A stretch of DNA of 35,040 bases from CAYNWK01 sp964400875 (GCA_964400875.1 CAYNWK010000031.1:1-35040); one strand, 5' to 3'. Positions 23,367 through 31,138 are shown, counted from the stretch's first letter. Notes: generated from the letters alone by a model not told the origin. Made by a program: numbers and translations.

Positions 23367-24545
23367 ATGGACATTTTCGAAAAATGCGGCAATTTCACGG
23401 AAGCCAAGCAGGCCATAGCCGCCGGCTTCTATCCCTATTTCATCCCGCTCAGCGAAAATGAGGGCACCGAGGCGGAATACAAGGGCCACCGACTGATCAT
23501 GTGCGGTTCGAACAACTACCTGGGATTGACCACGCATCCCAAAGTACGCCAGGCGGCGGTAGATGCCCTGGAACGATACGGCACGAGCTGCACCGGCTCG
23601 CGTTTTCTCAACGGCACGCTGGAGCTGCACGAGCAATTAGAAGCGGAACTGGCGGAGTGGGTCGGCAAGGAAGCTGCGCTGGTCTTCTCCACCGGCATGC
23701 AGGTCAATCTGGGCACTATCAGCGCGCTGGTCGGACGGGGCGACTATGCCATCCTCGATAAAGACGACCACGCCAGCATCGTCGATGGAGCCATGCTGAG
23801 CTTCGGCGAAATCAAGCGCTACCGCCACAACGACATGCCCGATCTCGAGCGTGTTCTGGCGGGCCTGCCCGAGGAAAAAGGCAGGCTGGTAGTGGTGGAC
23901 GGTTTGTTCAGCATGGAGGGGGATATCGCCCCGCTGCCCGACATGATCCCGCTGTGCCGGAAGTACGGCGCACGCTTGATGGTGGATGACGCGCACGCGA
24001 TGGGCGTCCTGGGCGGCGGTCACGGCACGTCCGCCCATTACGGAGTGACCGACCAGGTAGACCTGATCATGTCCACCTTCAGCAAATCCTTCGCCTCCCT
24101 GGGCGGTTTCATCGCCGGGGATGAGCCGGTGATCCATTACATAAAGCACTTCGCCCGCACGCTGATCTTCAGCGCCAGCATCCCGCCAAGCAACACGGCC
24201 GCAGCCCTAGCGGCCTTGCAGGTGATGCGCGAGGAGCCGGAACGCATCGCCCGGTTGAATCAAATCGCCGAAAAAATGCGCCGGGAGTACCAACTACTCG
24301 GGTTCGATACAGGCAACTCGGTCACCCCCGTGATCCCGATCCTGATCGGCGACGATATGCTCACCTTCAACACCTGGAAGCTGCTCTTTGATAACGGGGT
24401 GTTCGTCAACCCAGTGATCTCCCCTGCCGTGGCACCGGGGCGGCAGCTGCTGCGCACCAGCTACATGGCCAGCCACACCGACGAGCAACTCGAACGGGTG
24501 CTGGGGACTTTCGAAAAGGTAGGCAAGCAGGTTGGGTTAATTTGA
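23367..24545 (+). CDS. spt: Serine palmitoyltransferase-like alpha-oxoamine synthase
   Basis: 392 residues, soluble, PLP-dependent. Condenses an amino acid with an acyl thioester; serine palmitoyltransferase (SPT) makes 3-ketodihydrosphingosine from serine and palmitoyl-CoA. PLP lysine K240 (TFSKSFASLGGF), H135 (DDHASIVDG), D208/H210 (VDDAHAMG), and the Bacteroides-SPT-like stretches IHYIKHFARTLIFSASIPPSN and NGVFVNPVISPAV support SPT over KBL, BioF and ALAS. The partner reductase gene lies 2 nt upstream, with a ribosome binding site (GAGGAG) across the junction. No ceramide synthase or acyl-carrier gene is in view. Final substrate choice needs biochemical proof. Confidence 0.82.
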   Translation: MDIFEKCGNFTEAKQAIAAGFYPYFIPLSENEGTEAEYKGHRLIMCGSNNYLGLTTHPKVRQAAVDALERYGTSCTGSRFLNGTLELHEQLEAELAEWVGKEAALVFSTGMQVNLGTISALVGRGDYAILDKDDHASIVDGAMLSFGEIKRYRHNDMPDLERVLAGLPEEKGRLVVVDGLFSMEGDIAPLPDMIPLCRKYGARLMVDDAHAMGVLGGGHGTSAHYGVTDQVDLIMSTFSKSFASLGGFIAGDEPVIHYIKHFARTLIFSASIPPSNTAAALAALQVMREEPERIARLNQIAEKMRREYQLLGFDTGNSVTPVIPILIGDDMLTFNTWKLLFDNGVFVNPVISPAVAPGRQLLRTSYMASHTDEQLERVLGTFEKVGKQVGLI

Positions 24546-24605
24546 AAGCTCCTCACTCGCTTAGCAGATTGCATCGATCAACCCTCTTCCCCGAAGATGA
24601 GGAAC

Positions 24606-25034
24606 TCAGGTTGCCTTGAACGAAGAGTTCCCTTTGCCGGGTTGCGACTGGTTTTTTGCCAGCTTGAAATAACATAACGCCCAGTTCAACTCGAAATTAA
24701 CTTCGACCCAATGGGAAATGATGGCGCGCTCGAGCATTGATTCGATGCGCGATTTCTTTTCCTGGCAGACCAAATCTAACAAGCCTCGAATGTACTGTCG
24801 CAGCTGCGGCTCCCCTGACCGGTGAATGGCCAGCAACTTTTCACCCTCAGTCAGCGCCTCCGTGATGTAGATGGCAAACTCGTATTCTCCGAGGAGCAGG
24901 CTGGCCTGGGCTTTGGGCGCGCCGTTGGCGATCGACCAGTCGGCGGAAATTTCCCTGGCAAGCTGCTCCAAAGCCATCGCTGGTATGCTTTGGTACGCTT
25001 CAAGCCGATATTTCTTCCTATTTTCCGTACCCAT
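24606..25034 (-). CDS. Hypothetical helical protein, last gene of the carbonic anhydrase operon
   Basis: The ATG at 25034 (MGTENRKKYRLEAY) has GAGG five bases upstream; the protein is 142 residues. It is predicted mostly alpha-helical and soluble, with two Trp (W32, W111 region HWVEVNFELNWALCYFKLAK) and a central LLLGEYEFAIYITEALTEGEKL segment. I do not recognise a family. It is 68 nt downstream of the carbonic anhydrase gene on the same strand, separated by a hairpin (25059-25090) that lacks a T run. Confidence 0.65.
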   Translation of the reverse strand: MGTENRKKYRLEAYQSIPAMALEQLAREISADWSIANGAPKAQASLLLGEYEFAIYITEALTEGEKLLAIHRSGEPQLRQYIRGLLDLVCQEKKSRIESMLERAIISHWVEVNFELNWALCYFKLAKNQSQPGKGNSSFKAT

Positions 25035-25058
25035 AACCACCTCTTAACCAAGGTCGAG

Positions 25059-25090
25059 GTCAGCCAACACCAGACTGGCTGTTGGTTGAC
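25059..25090 (-). other. Intercistronic hairpin in the carbonic anhydrase operon
   Basis: GTCAGCCAACA (25059-25069) pairs with TGTTGGTTGAC (25080-25090) with one G-T pair and a 10-nt loop. No T tract follows on the minus strand, so it more likely affects mRNA processing or stability than termination. Confidence 0.45.
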
Positions 25091-25102
25091 GTCTTTGGGG
25101 CC

Positions 25103-25717
25103 TTATTCGATGAAAAAAACTTCCCCACTGGCTATATCATACATCGCGCCTGCAATGGCGATTTCCCCCTGCTCCAGCATTTGCTTGAGGATGGAGCTCT
25201 GCTTTTTAATGTTTTCGATGGTCAACTGAACGTTCTTCTTTGCGATCTGGTTGATGTGGTTATCACCGTCCAGGTTTGAGGAGTCTTGGGAGGCGATTAC
25301 GGCTGGTTTGAGTTTGTCGATCAGCCCAGTCAGGTGGCCTAATTCAACATCGTCATAGGCCCCTTGAATGGCTCCACATATGGTATGGCCCAACACGAGA
25401 ATAAATTTTGAGCCAACAACTTTGCAGGCGAATTCCATGCTGCCGAGGATATCTTCGTTTACGAAATTTCCCGCGATGCGAATGCCAAAGATGTCGCCGA
25501 TACCCAGATCGAAGATCAGTTCGGGTGGTACGCGAGAGTCGATACAGCCTAACACCACCGCAAATGGGTACTGCCCCTCACTGGTTTCGATCACCTGGTC
25601 CTTGAGGTTTCTTTCCATCCTCTGGCTTTCAACAAAGCGCCGGTTGCCCTCTTTCAAGAGCTCCAGAGACTTTTCTGGCGTCATTGCGTCCAAAGTTGCT
25701 TTTGTTTGCGTTTGCAT
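25103..25717 (-). CDS. Beta-class carbonic anhydrase
   Basis: 204 residues, soluble. It interconverts CO2 and bicarbonate. Zinc ligands C58 (GCIDSRVPPEL), H111 and C114 (LGHTICGAI) and the Asp-Arg dyad D60-R62 are all visible. The N-terminal helix (SLELLKEGNRRFV) and C-terminal IAGAMYDIASGEVFF strand are typical of clade members close to bacterial, archaeal and plant-like enzymes. It lies 75 nt after the SulP transporter on the same strand, the classic pairing for bicarbonate uptake and hydration. The ATG at 25717 has GGAGTGG upstream. Confidence 0.95.
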   Translation of the reverse strand: MQTQTKATLDAMTPEKSLELLKEGNRRFVESQRMERNLKDQVIETSEGQYPFAVVLGCIDSRVPPELIFDLGIGDIFGIRIAGNFVNEDILGSMEFACKVVGSKFILVLGHTICGAIQGAYDDVELGHLTGLIDKLKPAVIASQDSSNLDGDNHINQIAKKNVQLTIENIKKQSSILKQMLEQGEIAIAGAMYDIASGEVFFIE

Positions 25718-25792
25718 GGTCCACTCCTTCGTGAATTGAATTGTTTAGGAATACCACAGCTCGCAGAGCGCATTTTCCGTTAAATGTTCCAA

Positions 25793-27502
25793 TTACGACA
25801 CTGTGAGACTTACCTCAGGTGTGCTCAATTGGGCTTTGCCATTTTCACTGACAAGTTTCTGTTTCAACCAAACGATGCTTTGCTCGAATTCGTCGAAGAG
25901 CTGATTTTCCGGGAGAAGGTCGGGCACAATGCCAATCGTCCGAAACATGTCGTAGGGTTGCGGGTGCAATCCGGTGATGAGAACGAGCGCGCCTTTCCTG
26001 CGCAGATCCAGGATTGCATCTTCCATCGCATAAAGACCAGACTGATCGATATGCGGCACCCGGTCCATACGAATGATCAAAGCCCGAACATTTTCATCCA
26101 GATCCTGGATCAATTTTTGGAAGTGGGAAGTAAACCCGAAGAACATCGGGCCGTACAGATGTTTGATAATGATGCGATCCTTGAATTCATCGTAGATGTC
26201 GATCTCATCTTCCCAGGGTCGCTCGCCGGATATGCCGGCCAGGGCCGTCACTGCGGTACCCGCTTCTGCCAAGTCACTCGAGCGCTTCATAAATAGCACC
26301 GAAGCCAGGATTATGCCCAGACCCACCGCCTGGATAAGACTGCCAAAGGTGGTAATGGCGAAGACGGTGATCATAACCAGGGCGTCCGCTCTGGGCACTC
26401 TCGACAAGTGACGCAGCCCTTTGTAGTCGATAATGCCAAAACCAATGGGGATCAGAATTCCAGCGAGGACCGCCAACGGTATGTAAGCAGCCAGTTGGCT
26501 TACACCCAAAAGTACGGCAAGTAAGAACAAACCATGGATGGTCCCTGAAAGACGCGTCCTCCCTCCGGCGTTGATGTTAACCACTGTTCCCTTGGTTGCG
26601 CCGGCGCCCGGAATACCACCAAATAGAGCTGCTGCCATGTTGCCAAGACCTTGGCCGATCAACTCTCGATTGCTGTTGTGCTTCGTTTTGGTGATATTGT
26701 CTGCGATCACGGAGGTTAAAAGTGAGTCGATCGAACCGAGCACAGCGAGTACCAGCGCGAACTCCAAGATCAGCAGGTACGCAGCCGGATCGATCGAAAG
26801 CAAACCGCCGATCTGCAGCGAGGGCAGCCCAGAAGGAATGTCCCCGATCGCGGGTACGTCCAGCCGTAAGAAGTGGCTGAATAATGTTGCACCGATTAGA
26901 GCGACAAGCGCGCTGGGGATGGCTTTTGTGATGCGAGGGAAAAGATAGTAGATCAGCATGGTCAATACACCCAAACCCAGCGCAGCCCAGTTGAGTCCGG
27001 TGAATAGCCGCGGCGCCTCGATGATCACATTCAGGGTTGAGGAAGGCGCGGATACCCCTGCAAGGGGGTAGACTTGCAGCAAGACGATGATTAAACCGAC
27101 TCCACTCATAAAACCCGATATCACGGGGTAGGGGAGGAATTTTATATAGCGGGCGATGTTGAGAATTCCAAACAATATCTGGAAGAGACCTCCCAACAAG
27201 AAAGTGAGCACGATGATACCCATCGCCCGCTCCAGGCTGCCGGAGAAATCAATGGCTGCAGCGATAAGCGCGGCGGATACCACGGTCATCGGTCCGGTCG
27301 GTCCGCTGGCTTGTGTCGCCGTGCCCCCAAAAATGGCCGCCAAGATACCGATGGCGATAGCGCCATAGAGTCCTGCAATGGCGCCCATACCGGATTGCAC
27401 ACCGAAGGCCAGGGCTAAAGGCAGTGCGACAATTCCGGCGACCAACCCCCCGGTCAGATCGCCCCTCAGATTTTTGAAATCATACAGTTTCTTCGTTTTC
27501 AT
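25793..27502 (-). CDS. SulP-family anion (probably bicarbonate) transporter with STAS domain
   Basis: The ATG at 27502 (MKTKKLYDFKNLRGD) has GGAG upstream and gives 569 residues. About 10-12 membrane helices make up residues 15-420, starting with the SulP signature LTGGLVAGIVALPLALAFG; ASGPTGPMTVVSAAL and GGIPGAGATKGTVVNINAGGRTRLSG are also typical. A cytoplasmic STAS domain occupies the last 130 residues (ALIIRMDRVPHIDQSGLYAMEDA). Neighbouring carbonic anhydrase suggests bicarbonate as substrate, as in BicA-type systems; sulfate or other anions remain possible. It is 54 nt downstream of a small membrane protein gene. Confidence 0.9.
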   Translation of the reverse strand: MKTKKLYDFKNLRGDLTGGLVAGIVALPLALAFGVQSGMGAIAGLYGAIAIGILAAIFGGTATQASGPTGPMTVVSAALIAAAIDFSGSLERAMGIIVLTFLLGGLFQILFGILNIARYIKFLPYPVISGFMSGVGLIIVLLQVYPLAGVSAPSSTLNVIIEAPRLFTGLNWAALGLGVLTMLIYYLFPRITKAIPSALVALIGATLFSHFLRLDVPAIGDIPSGLPSLQIGGLLSIDPAAYLLILEFALVLAVLGSIDSLLTSVIADNITKTKHNSNRELIGQGLGNMAAALFGGIPGAGATKGTVVNINAGGRTRLSGTIHGLFLLAVLLGVSQLAAYIPLAVLAGILIPIGFGIIDYKGLRHLSRVPRADALVMITVFAITTFGSLIQAVGLGIILASVLFMKRSSDLAEAGTAVTALAGISGERPWEDEIDIYDEFKDRIIIKHLYGPMFFGFTSHFQKLIQDLDENVRALIIRMDRVPHIDQSGLYAMEDAILDLRRKGALVLITGLHPQPYDMFRTIGIVPDLLPENQLFDEFEQSIVWLKQKLVSENGKAQLSTPEVSLTVS

Positions 27503-27556
27503 ATCTTTATCTCCAGGTTTGTTGATGGTTGAATTCAATTCCACTTAGCTGTTTCT

Positions 27557-27802
27557 TTAACCCTGGATCCGCTCCAAGTAGATCATCAGGCTAACCACGG
27601 TTGTTGCGACCAGCAGCGCAATGCTCATGCCGGGTAAAAAGGCGCGTCTTGCAGGCACGGCCAGTAAGTTCGCCAGAGCCGGTCCAAGCACCAAAGCCAA
27701 TAGAATAAATTGCGGGATGATGCTTAGGACGATTACGCTCAGACCGAGGCTGAGCAACAGCCCATAAAACACTGGATTCGCCCAAAAAGGATTGATCTTC
27801 AT
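27557..27802 (-). CDS. Small membrane protein between the site-2 protease and SulP genes
   Basis: 81 residues with three hydrophobic segments (about 10-30, 31-48, 57-75) and basic loops (PARRAF, LERIQG). I do not recognise a family. It sits in the operon 33 nt after the M50 gene and 54 nt before the SulP gene, which suggests a role with one of these membrane partners. The start ATG at 27802 follows GAGGCG (weak). Confidence 0.7.
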   Translation of the reverse strand: MKINPFWANPVFYGLLLSLGLSVIVLSIIPQFILLALVLGPALANLLAVPARRAFLPGMSIALLVATTVVSLMIYLERIQG

Positions 27803-27835
27803 AGTTCGCCTCTACATTCCATTTATGATCGTCGG

Positions 27836-28951
27836 TTAGATGCCCAGCTCAGCTCGGGTGCGGATGTAGTGCACCACCTGTTCGCGGTTGAGCATGCCGA
27901 CGATTTGATCGTCTTGAATGACCGGGATCTGTGCGATATTCTCGGAATCCATCAGCTGTAAGGCTCCCATCAGATCGTTTTCCGGTGTGACCTGCAACAA
28001 GGCATCCATCGGCCGCATGACCTGGTTGACAGTGGTGAAAGGCCATTTGCGTTGAGGCAGCCGGGTAATGTCCTTGAAGGTGATCAACCCCTGGGGTTTT
28101 CCGTTCTCAGCCACTAGAAAACAGCGCTGTCCGCCGCGCAAGATGCGCTCCTCGACGAGCTGGCTGATCGGGGTATTTGGGGATACTTGCTGGCATTCCT
28201 GGGACATGGCCTCACCGACGGTCACACCGCTCAGGGATTGCTGGAGATTGGTCTGTGCGTAGCTGGCAGCAGCAGCGTTCTGCAGGAACCAGCCGATAAA
28301 GATCAACCAAATGCCATTGAAGAAGCCGCCCTGGAAGATCGACAGCACACCCAGTCCAATAAACCCGAATGCGAAAACCTGTCCGCTAAAGCTGGCAATC
28401 TGCGTGGCGCGCGACAAACTGCCGGTAGCGCGCCAGATGATGGCCCGTAAAATACGGCCCCCATCCAGTGGGAACCCGGGGATCAGGTTGAAAACGGCCA
28501 GAGTCAGGTTAATGCGCGCCAGCCAAATGCTGGGCGCTGCCAGTAAGGGGATGGCCTGATCCAAGAGATATAAAGCCCCGAACAGCCCAGCCAGGGCAAA
28601 ACTGACCAGCGGCCCGGCGATCGCGATGCGAAACTCTGCGCCGGGATTACTCGGTTCCTTGGAGATCTGGGCAACGCCGCCGAAAATAAACAGCGTGATC
28701 GCACGCACCGGGATCTGGTTGCGCAACGCGAGGAATGCGTGTCCCAATTCGTGCGCCAGGACGGAGCCGAAGAAAAACAGACTGGTCAGCGCAGCCAGCA
28801 GCCAGACTGTGATCCCCGGTAGTTCAGGATACTCGGCCGGGATAAGGCCGGTCGCCAGCGACCAGGTAATCAGACCGAAGATCAGGAACCAGCTGGCGTG
28901 CAACCCGATAGGTATGCCCCAAACCTTTCCTAATTTAATGCTCGCTTCCAT
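27836..28951 (-). CDS. Site-2 protease (M50) with tandem CBS domains
   Basis: The ATG at 28951 has GGGAG seven bases upstream; 371 residues. Intramembrane zinc protease: HELGH at 67-71 in the first catalytic helix and NLIPGFPLDGG at 155-165 with D163 as the third ligand. Six or so membrane helices occupy residues 15-235, and two CBS modules (about 245-370: MSQECQQVSPNTPISQLVEE, MRPMDALLQVTPENDLMGALQ) form a nucleotide-sensing cytoplasmic end. The architecture matches bacterial Rip/SpoIVFB-like group III proteases. It is the first gene of the operon, 33 nt before the small membrane protein gene. The substrate is unknown; its position suggests it is linked to inorganic-carbon or anion uptake. 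Confidence 0.92.
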   Translation of the reverse strand: MEASIKLGKVWGIPIGLHASWFLIFGLITWSLATGLIPAEYPELPGITVWLLAALTSLFFFGSVLAHELGHAFLALRNQIPVRAITLFIFGGVAQISKEPSNPGAEFRIAIAGPLVSFALAGLFGALYLLDQAIPLLAAPSIWLARINLTLAVFNLIPGFPLDGGRILRAIIWRATGSLSRATQIASFSGQVFAFGFIGLGVLSIFQGGFFNGIWLIFIGWFLQNAAAASYAQTNLQQSLSGVTVGEAMSQECQQVSPNTPISQLVEERILRGGQRCFLVAENGKPQGLITFKDITRLPQRKWPFTTVNQVMRPMDALLQVTPENDLMGALQLMDSENIAQIPVIQDDQIVGMLNREQVVHYIRTRAELGI

Positions 28952-28991
28952 TGGTTTGCTCCCATTTTGCTGGCACACTGGGGGAGCTAAC

Positions 28992-29038
28992 AAAAATAGG
29001 CCAGCAACCCTCGAAACTGATTTGAGGGTGCTGGCCTA
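28992..29038 (-). terminator. Intrinsic terminator inside the leader of the M50 operon (candidate attenuator)
   Basis: Stem TAGGCCAGCA/TGCTGGCCTA (28997-29006, 29029-29038), extended by CCCTC/GAGGG and AAA/TTT with single-base bulges, loop CTGA, followed on the minus strand by five T (28992-28996). It lies between the promoter at 29108-29136 and the start codon at 28951, so read-through must be controlled. Confidence 0.8.
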
Positions 29039-29040
29039 CG

Positions 29041-29104
29041 CTGATGACTAGCTTGCCTGAAAAGGCCTTCTCTTCGCCCGGTCTGCCAGAATTATTTGTC
29101 TGGC
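29041..29104 (-). ncRNA. Structured 5' leader (riboswitch or attenuator candidate, class unknown)
   Basis: Upstream of the terminator, the minus-strand leader can fold GCCAGA/TCTGGC (29085-29090 with 29099-29104). It also holds GGCCT (29063-29067 region), which could pair with AGGCC in the 5' arm of the terminator stem, an antiterminator arrangement. I could not match it to a known riboswitch consensus. Confidence 0.4.
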
Positions 29105-29107
29105 GTA

Positions 29108-29136
29108 AATTTACCAGGAGGAGGTGACTTTGTCAA
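29108..29136 (-). promoter_or_regulatory. Promoter of the M50-SulP-carbonic anhydrase operon
   Basis: On the minus strand TTGACA (29131-29136) and TAAATT (29108-29113) are spaced 17 bp apart. The first hexamer is perfect. Transcription would start near 29101, about 150 nt before the M50 start codon. Confidence 0.65.
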
Positions 29137-29254
29137 TACCTTTACAAAACCTGTACGACATTTCTAATCCGTGGTTAATCTTTACGTTGGTGAACCAGTG
29201 GGAATTGATAATCTGACCGGGTTCATTCTTGCTTTGGAGAGGCGAGCGGATTCA

Positions 29255-29623
29255 TCATGTAAATTTCGCCGACAAATTTGAAGCCACTGTGAACACAACC
29301 ACCCGTTCCCCGGTGCGGGTGCTCATATCGGTGTGCAAGCTGACCATCCGGCACCCGCAGGTACGTTGAACGATCTCCTCTAACAAAGGGCGGGATGCCT
29401 CGAACAGCTGCCGGCGGGTCTCTTTGACCAGCTTCTGGCCGTCGGCTGATTCGGCTAGTTTGGCCTCTGCCGGGGTCAAAACCCCGCGCATGCGCACCAG
29501 GATCATATCTTCGATGATAAAGGTGCGCGCCTCCAACGGACCCCGCCCGAGATGTTCTTTCTCAAAGCGGATCATTGCCTTAGTGAACTCGTCTTCGAGG
29601 GCTCCCAAGGATTTAGCTTTCAT
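29255..29623 (-). CDS. DUF2294 family protein
   Basis: 122 residues. DUF2294 features: FTKAMIRFEKEHLGRGPLEARTFIIEDMILVRMRGVLTPAEAKLAE at 13-58, and CRMVSLHTDMSTRTGERVVVFTV at 91-113. The role of DUF2294 is not established. GGGAG precedes the ATG at 29623. It lies about 120 nt upstream of the M50 operon promoter, on the same strand but with its own likely promoter, so linkage to carbon uptake is only positional. Confidence 0.9.
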   Translation of the reverse strand: MKAKSLGALEDEFTKAMIRFEKEHLGRGPLEARTFIIEDMILVRMRGVLTPAEAKLAESADGQKLVKETRRQLFEASRPLLEEIVQRTCGCRMVSLHTDMSTRTGERVVVFTVASNLSAKFT

Positions 29624-29658
29624 CTGGAACTCCCGATAAAAAATTTGAACTCACTATA

Positions 29659-29675
29659 ATTATATACAGGAGTTC
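29659..29675 (-). promoter_or_regulatory. Possible -10 and operator of the DUF2294 gene
   Basis: A perfect TATAAT on the minus strand (29659-29664) lies inside an inverted repeat, GAACTC (29647-29652) and GAGTTC (29670-29675), 17 bp apart. No good -35 is seen. A second GGAACTCC occurs at 29626-29633 over the ribosome binding site. Confidence 0.35.
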
Positions 29676-29712
29676 CACGTTTCGATATGAATCTAGAATC
29701 ACATTGGGCGGG

Positions 29713-29762
29713 ACACTAGGGGAGTATCTGGGCGTATAGCTCGCCCAGATACTCCCCCATTT
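29713..29762. repeat. Palindromic repeat, copy 3 (divergent)
   Basis: A perfect 16-bp stem (29719-29734 with 29742-29757) with 7-nt loop, flanked by CACTA on the left and CATTTT on the right. It shares the CACT-GGGGAG edge, the central GGGCG/CGCCC and the CTCCC-ATTTT edge with the repeats at 21087 and 22198, but its outer stem bases differ while still pairing. Confidence 0.65.
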
Positions 29763-29769
29763 TAGAAGG

Positions 29770-30288
29770 TCATGCGTGCGCTTTAAACTCGGGCAGCTTC
29801 TCACCCGCCCGCACCGGCACCTTCAGGCGGTTTTCCGGAGGGGTAAGCGGGCATGAATACATTTCGTTGTAAGCGCAGTACGGGTTGTAAGCCAGGTTGA
29901 AATCGACCTCGAACTTTCCCTTACCCAGCGATTCGGGCTCCAGGTAACGCCCTGCCGGGTAGGTCTCCTGGCCGGCCAGGCTGTCTACGAACGGGATGAA
30001 GTAGCCGTGCTCGTTGTAATAGATGGTCAGCTCCGACTCCTCCCCATCGACGCTGAACTCGAATCTGCCGTAGCGTTCGTAAGTCTGGAAGTCACCGGTC
30101 GAGGTCGCCATTGTGATCTCGTCGTGCTCGGGGAATTCTTCGACCGCCACCTCCAACCGCAGGTCGGGGTTTTCGGGGAAATACGATAACCCCTCGAAGT
30201 CGTGCTGTTGTGCGTGGGTGAGTGGGCTTTGTGGATGGTGGGCGAAGAAGTGGTCCTTTTCAGCGCGGAATTCTTCTAGTTCTGACAT
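29770..30288 (-). CDS. DUF1684 family protein (paralogue 1)
   Basis: 172 residues. The DUF1684 signature VDFNLAYNPYCAYNEMYSCPLTPPENRLKVPVRAGEK is at the C-terminus (about 128-164), preceded by a Gly/Tyr-rich FIPFVDSLAGQETYPAGRYLEPE loop and, at the N-terminus, FRAEKDHFFAHHPQSPL. The function of DUF1684 is unknown; the Tyr-Asn-Pro-x-Cys-Ala-Tyr segment suggests a ligand- or metal-binding site. It is divergent from a second DUF1684 gene starting at 30496. GGAGACATCC is near the ATG at 30288. Confidence 0.92.
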   Translation of the reverse strand: MSELEEFRAEKDHFFAHHPQSPLTHAQQHDFEGLSYFPENPDLRLEVAVEEFPEHDEITMATSTGDFQTYERYGRFEFSVDGEESELTIYYNEHGYFIPFVDSLAGQETYPAGRYLEPESLGKGKFEVDFNLAYNPYCAYNEMYSCPLTPPENRLKVPVRAGEKLPEFKAHA

Positions 30289-30495
30289 GGATGTCTCCTC
30301 AATCTTCTTTAAGCAGCACGGAGTGTTGGGACATTGCCCTCCTCAACACTCCCGCTTGTTTGGATTGCCAACAATTTAGTTCTATACTATAGAAAGCCTC
30401 TGCGGTTGCTTTCTTACCTGCGTGAACACTCCCGGATCCGCCGCTGCGCTGCGACAATTACCGGGATAGCCACTCCAAATCAGGAGGTTGTTTAC

Positions 30496-31122
30496 ATGTC
30501 AACCCCAACCGATCCTCTTTCGCTGGCAGACTGGCGCCGGCGCGTGGCCGAGATGTACGCGGCGGCGCGGCATAACCCCAACCCGCGGGCAGGCTGGCAG
30601 GCCTTTCGCGGGCAGCGCGAGCGGCTATTCGCCGGTCATCCGGCTTCTCCTTTGGACGAGCCGCAGCAGGCGAGCTTCAAGGCTTTGCCATTTTACCCTT
30701 ACGATCCAGCCTGGCGAAAATTGGGCCGCCTGGATAAGAAAGTGGAGCACCGGACGTATGCGATCGAGCTGCCTGCCGAAGGTTCGTTCCGCTACACCCG
30801 CGTCGCCAACGTCCGCTTCGATCATCAGGGCGAGGAACACAGCTTGAGCCTGTTCTGGGTGGAGGGATACGGCGGCGGGTTGTTCTTGCCGTTCCAGGAC
30901 CTGACCTGCGGCGAGAACACCTACGGCGGGGGGCGCTACCTGTACGACGGCATCAAGGGCGCCGACCTTAACCTGGAGCCGGATGGTTTGCTCCTGGATT
31001 TCAACTTCGCTTACAACCCCTCCTGCGCCTATAACGACCGCTGGGTGTGCCCGCTGTCGCCACCGGAGAACCGGCTGGGCTGCGCGGTCGAGGCCGGCGA
31101 GCAGCGCTTCCTAGGAGATTGA
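30496..31122 (+). CDS. DUF1684 family protein (paralogue 2)
   Basis: 208 residues from the ATG at 30496, with AGGAGG upstream (a longer frame from 30334 lacks a site). It repeats the DUF1684 pattern with FRGQRERLFAGHPASPL near residue 36, LPFQDLTCGENTYGGGRYL in the middle and LDFNFAYNPSCAYNDRWVCPLSPPENRLG at 170-199. It has about 35 extra N-terminal residues compared with paralogue 1. The two genes diverge from a 207-nt intergenic region. Function is unknown. Confidence 0.92.
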   Translation: MSTPTDPLSLADWRRRVAEMYAAARHNPNPRAGWQAFRGQRERLFAGHPASPLDEPQQASFKALPFYPYDPAWRKLGRLDKKVEHRTYAIELPAEGSFRYTRVANVRFDHQGEEHSLSLFWVEGYGGGLFLPFQDLTCGENTYGGGRYLYDGIKGADLNLEPDGLLLDFNFAYNPSCAYNDRWVCPLSPPENRLGCAVEAGEQRFLGD

Positions 31123-31138
31123 CTCCGCCCCAAACCCG

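Noticed and set aside
23367..24545. Annotation as 2-amino-3-ketobutyrate ligase (kbl) or BioF
   Set aside because: The SPT-like motifs and the KDSR gene 2 nt upstream fit serine palmitoyltransferase better; no threonine dehydrogenase or biotin genes are present.
29014..29070. Plus-strand CTGATGA...GAAA words resembling a hammerhead ribozyme core
   Set aside because: Stems I, II and III around these words do not form in the required order, and the strong structure is on the minus strand as a terminator.
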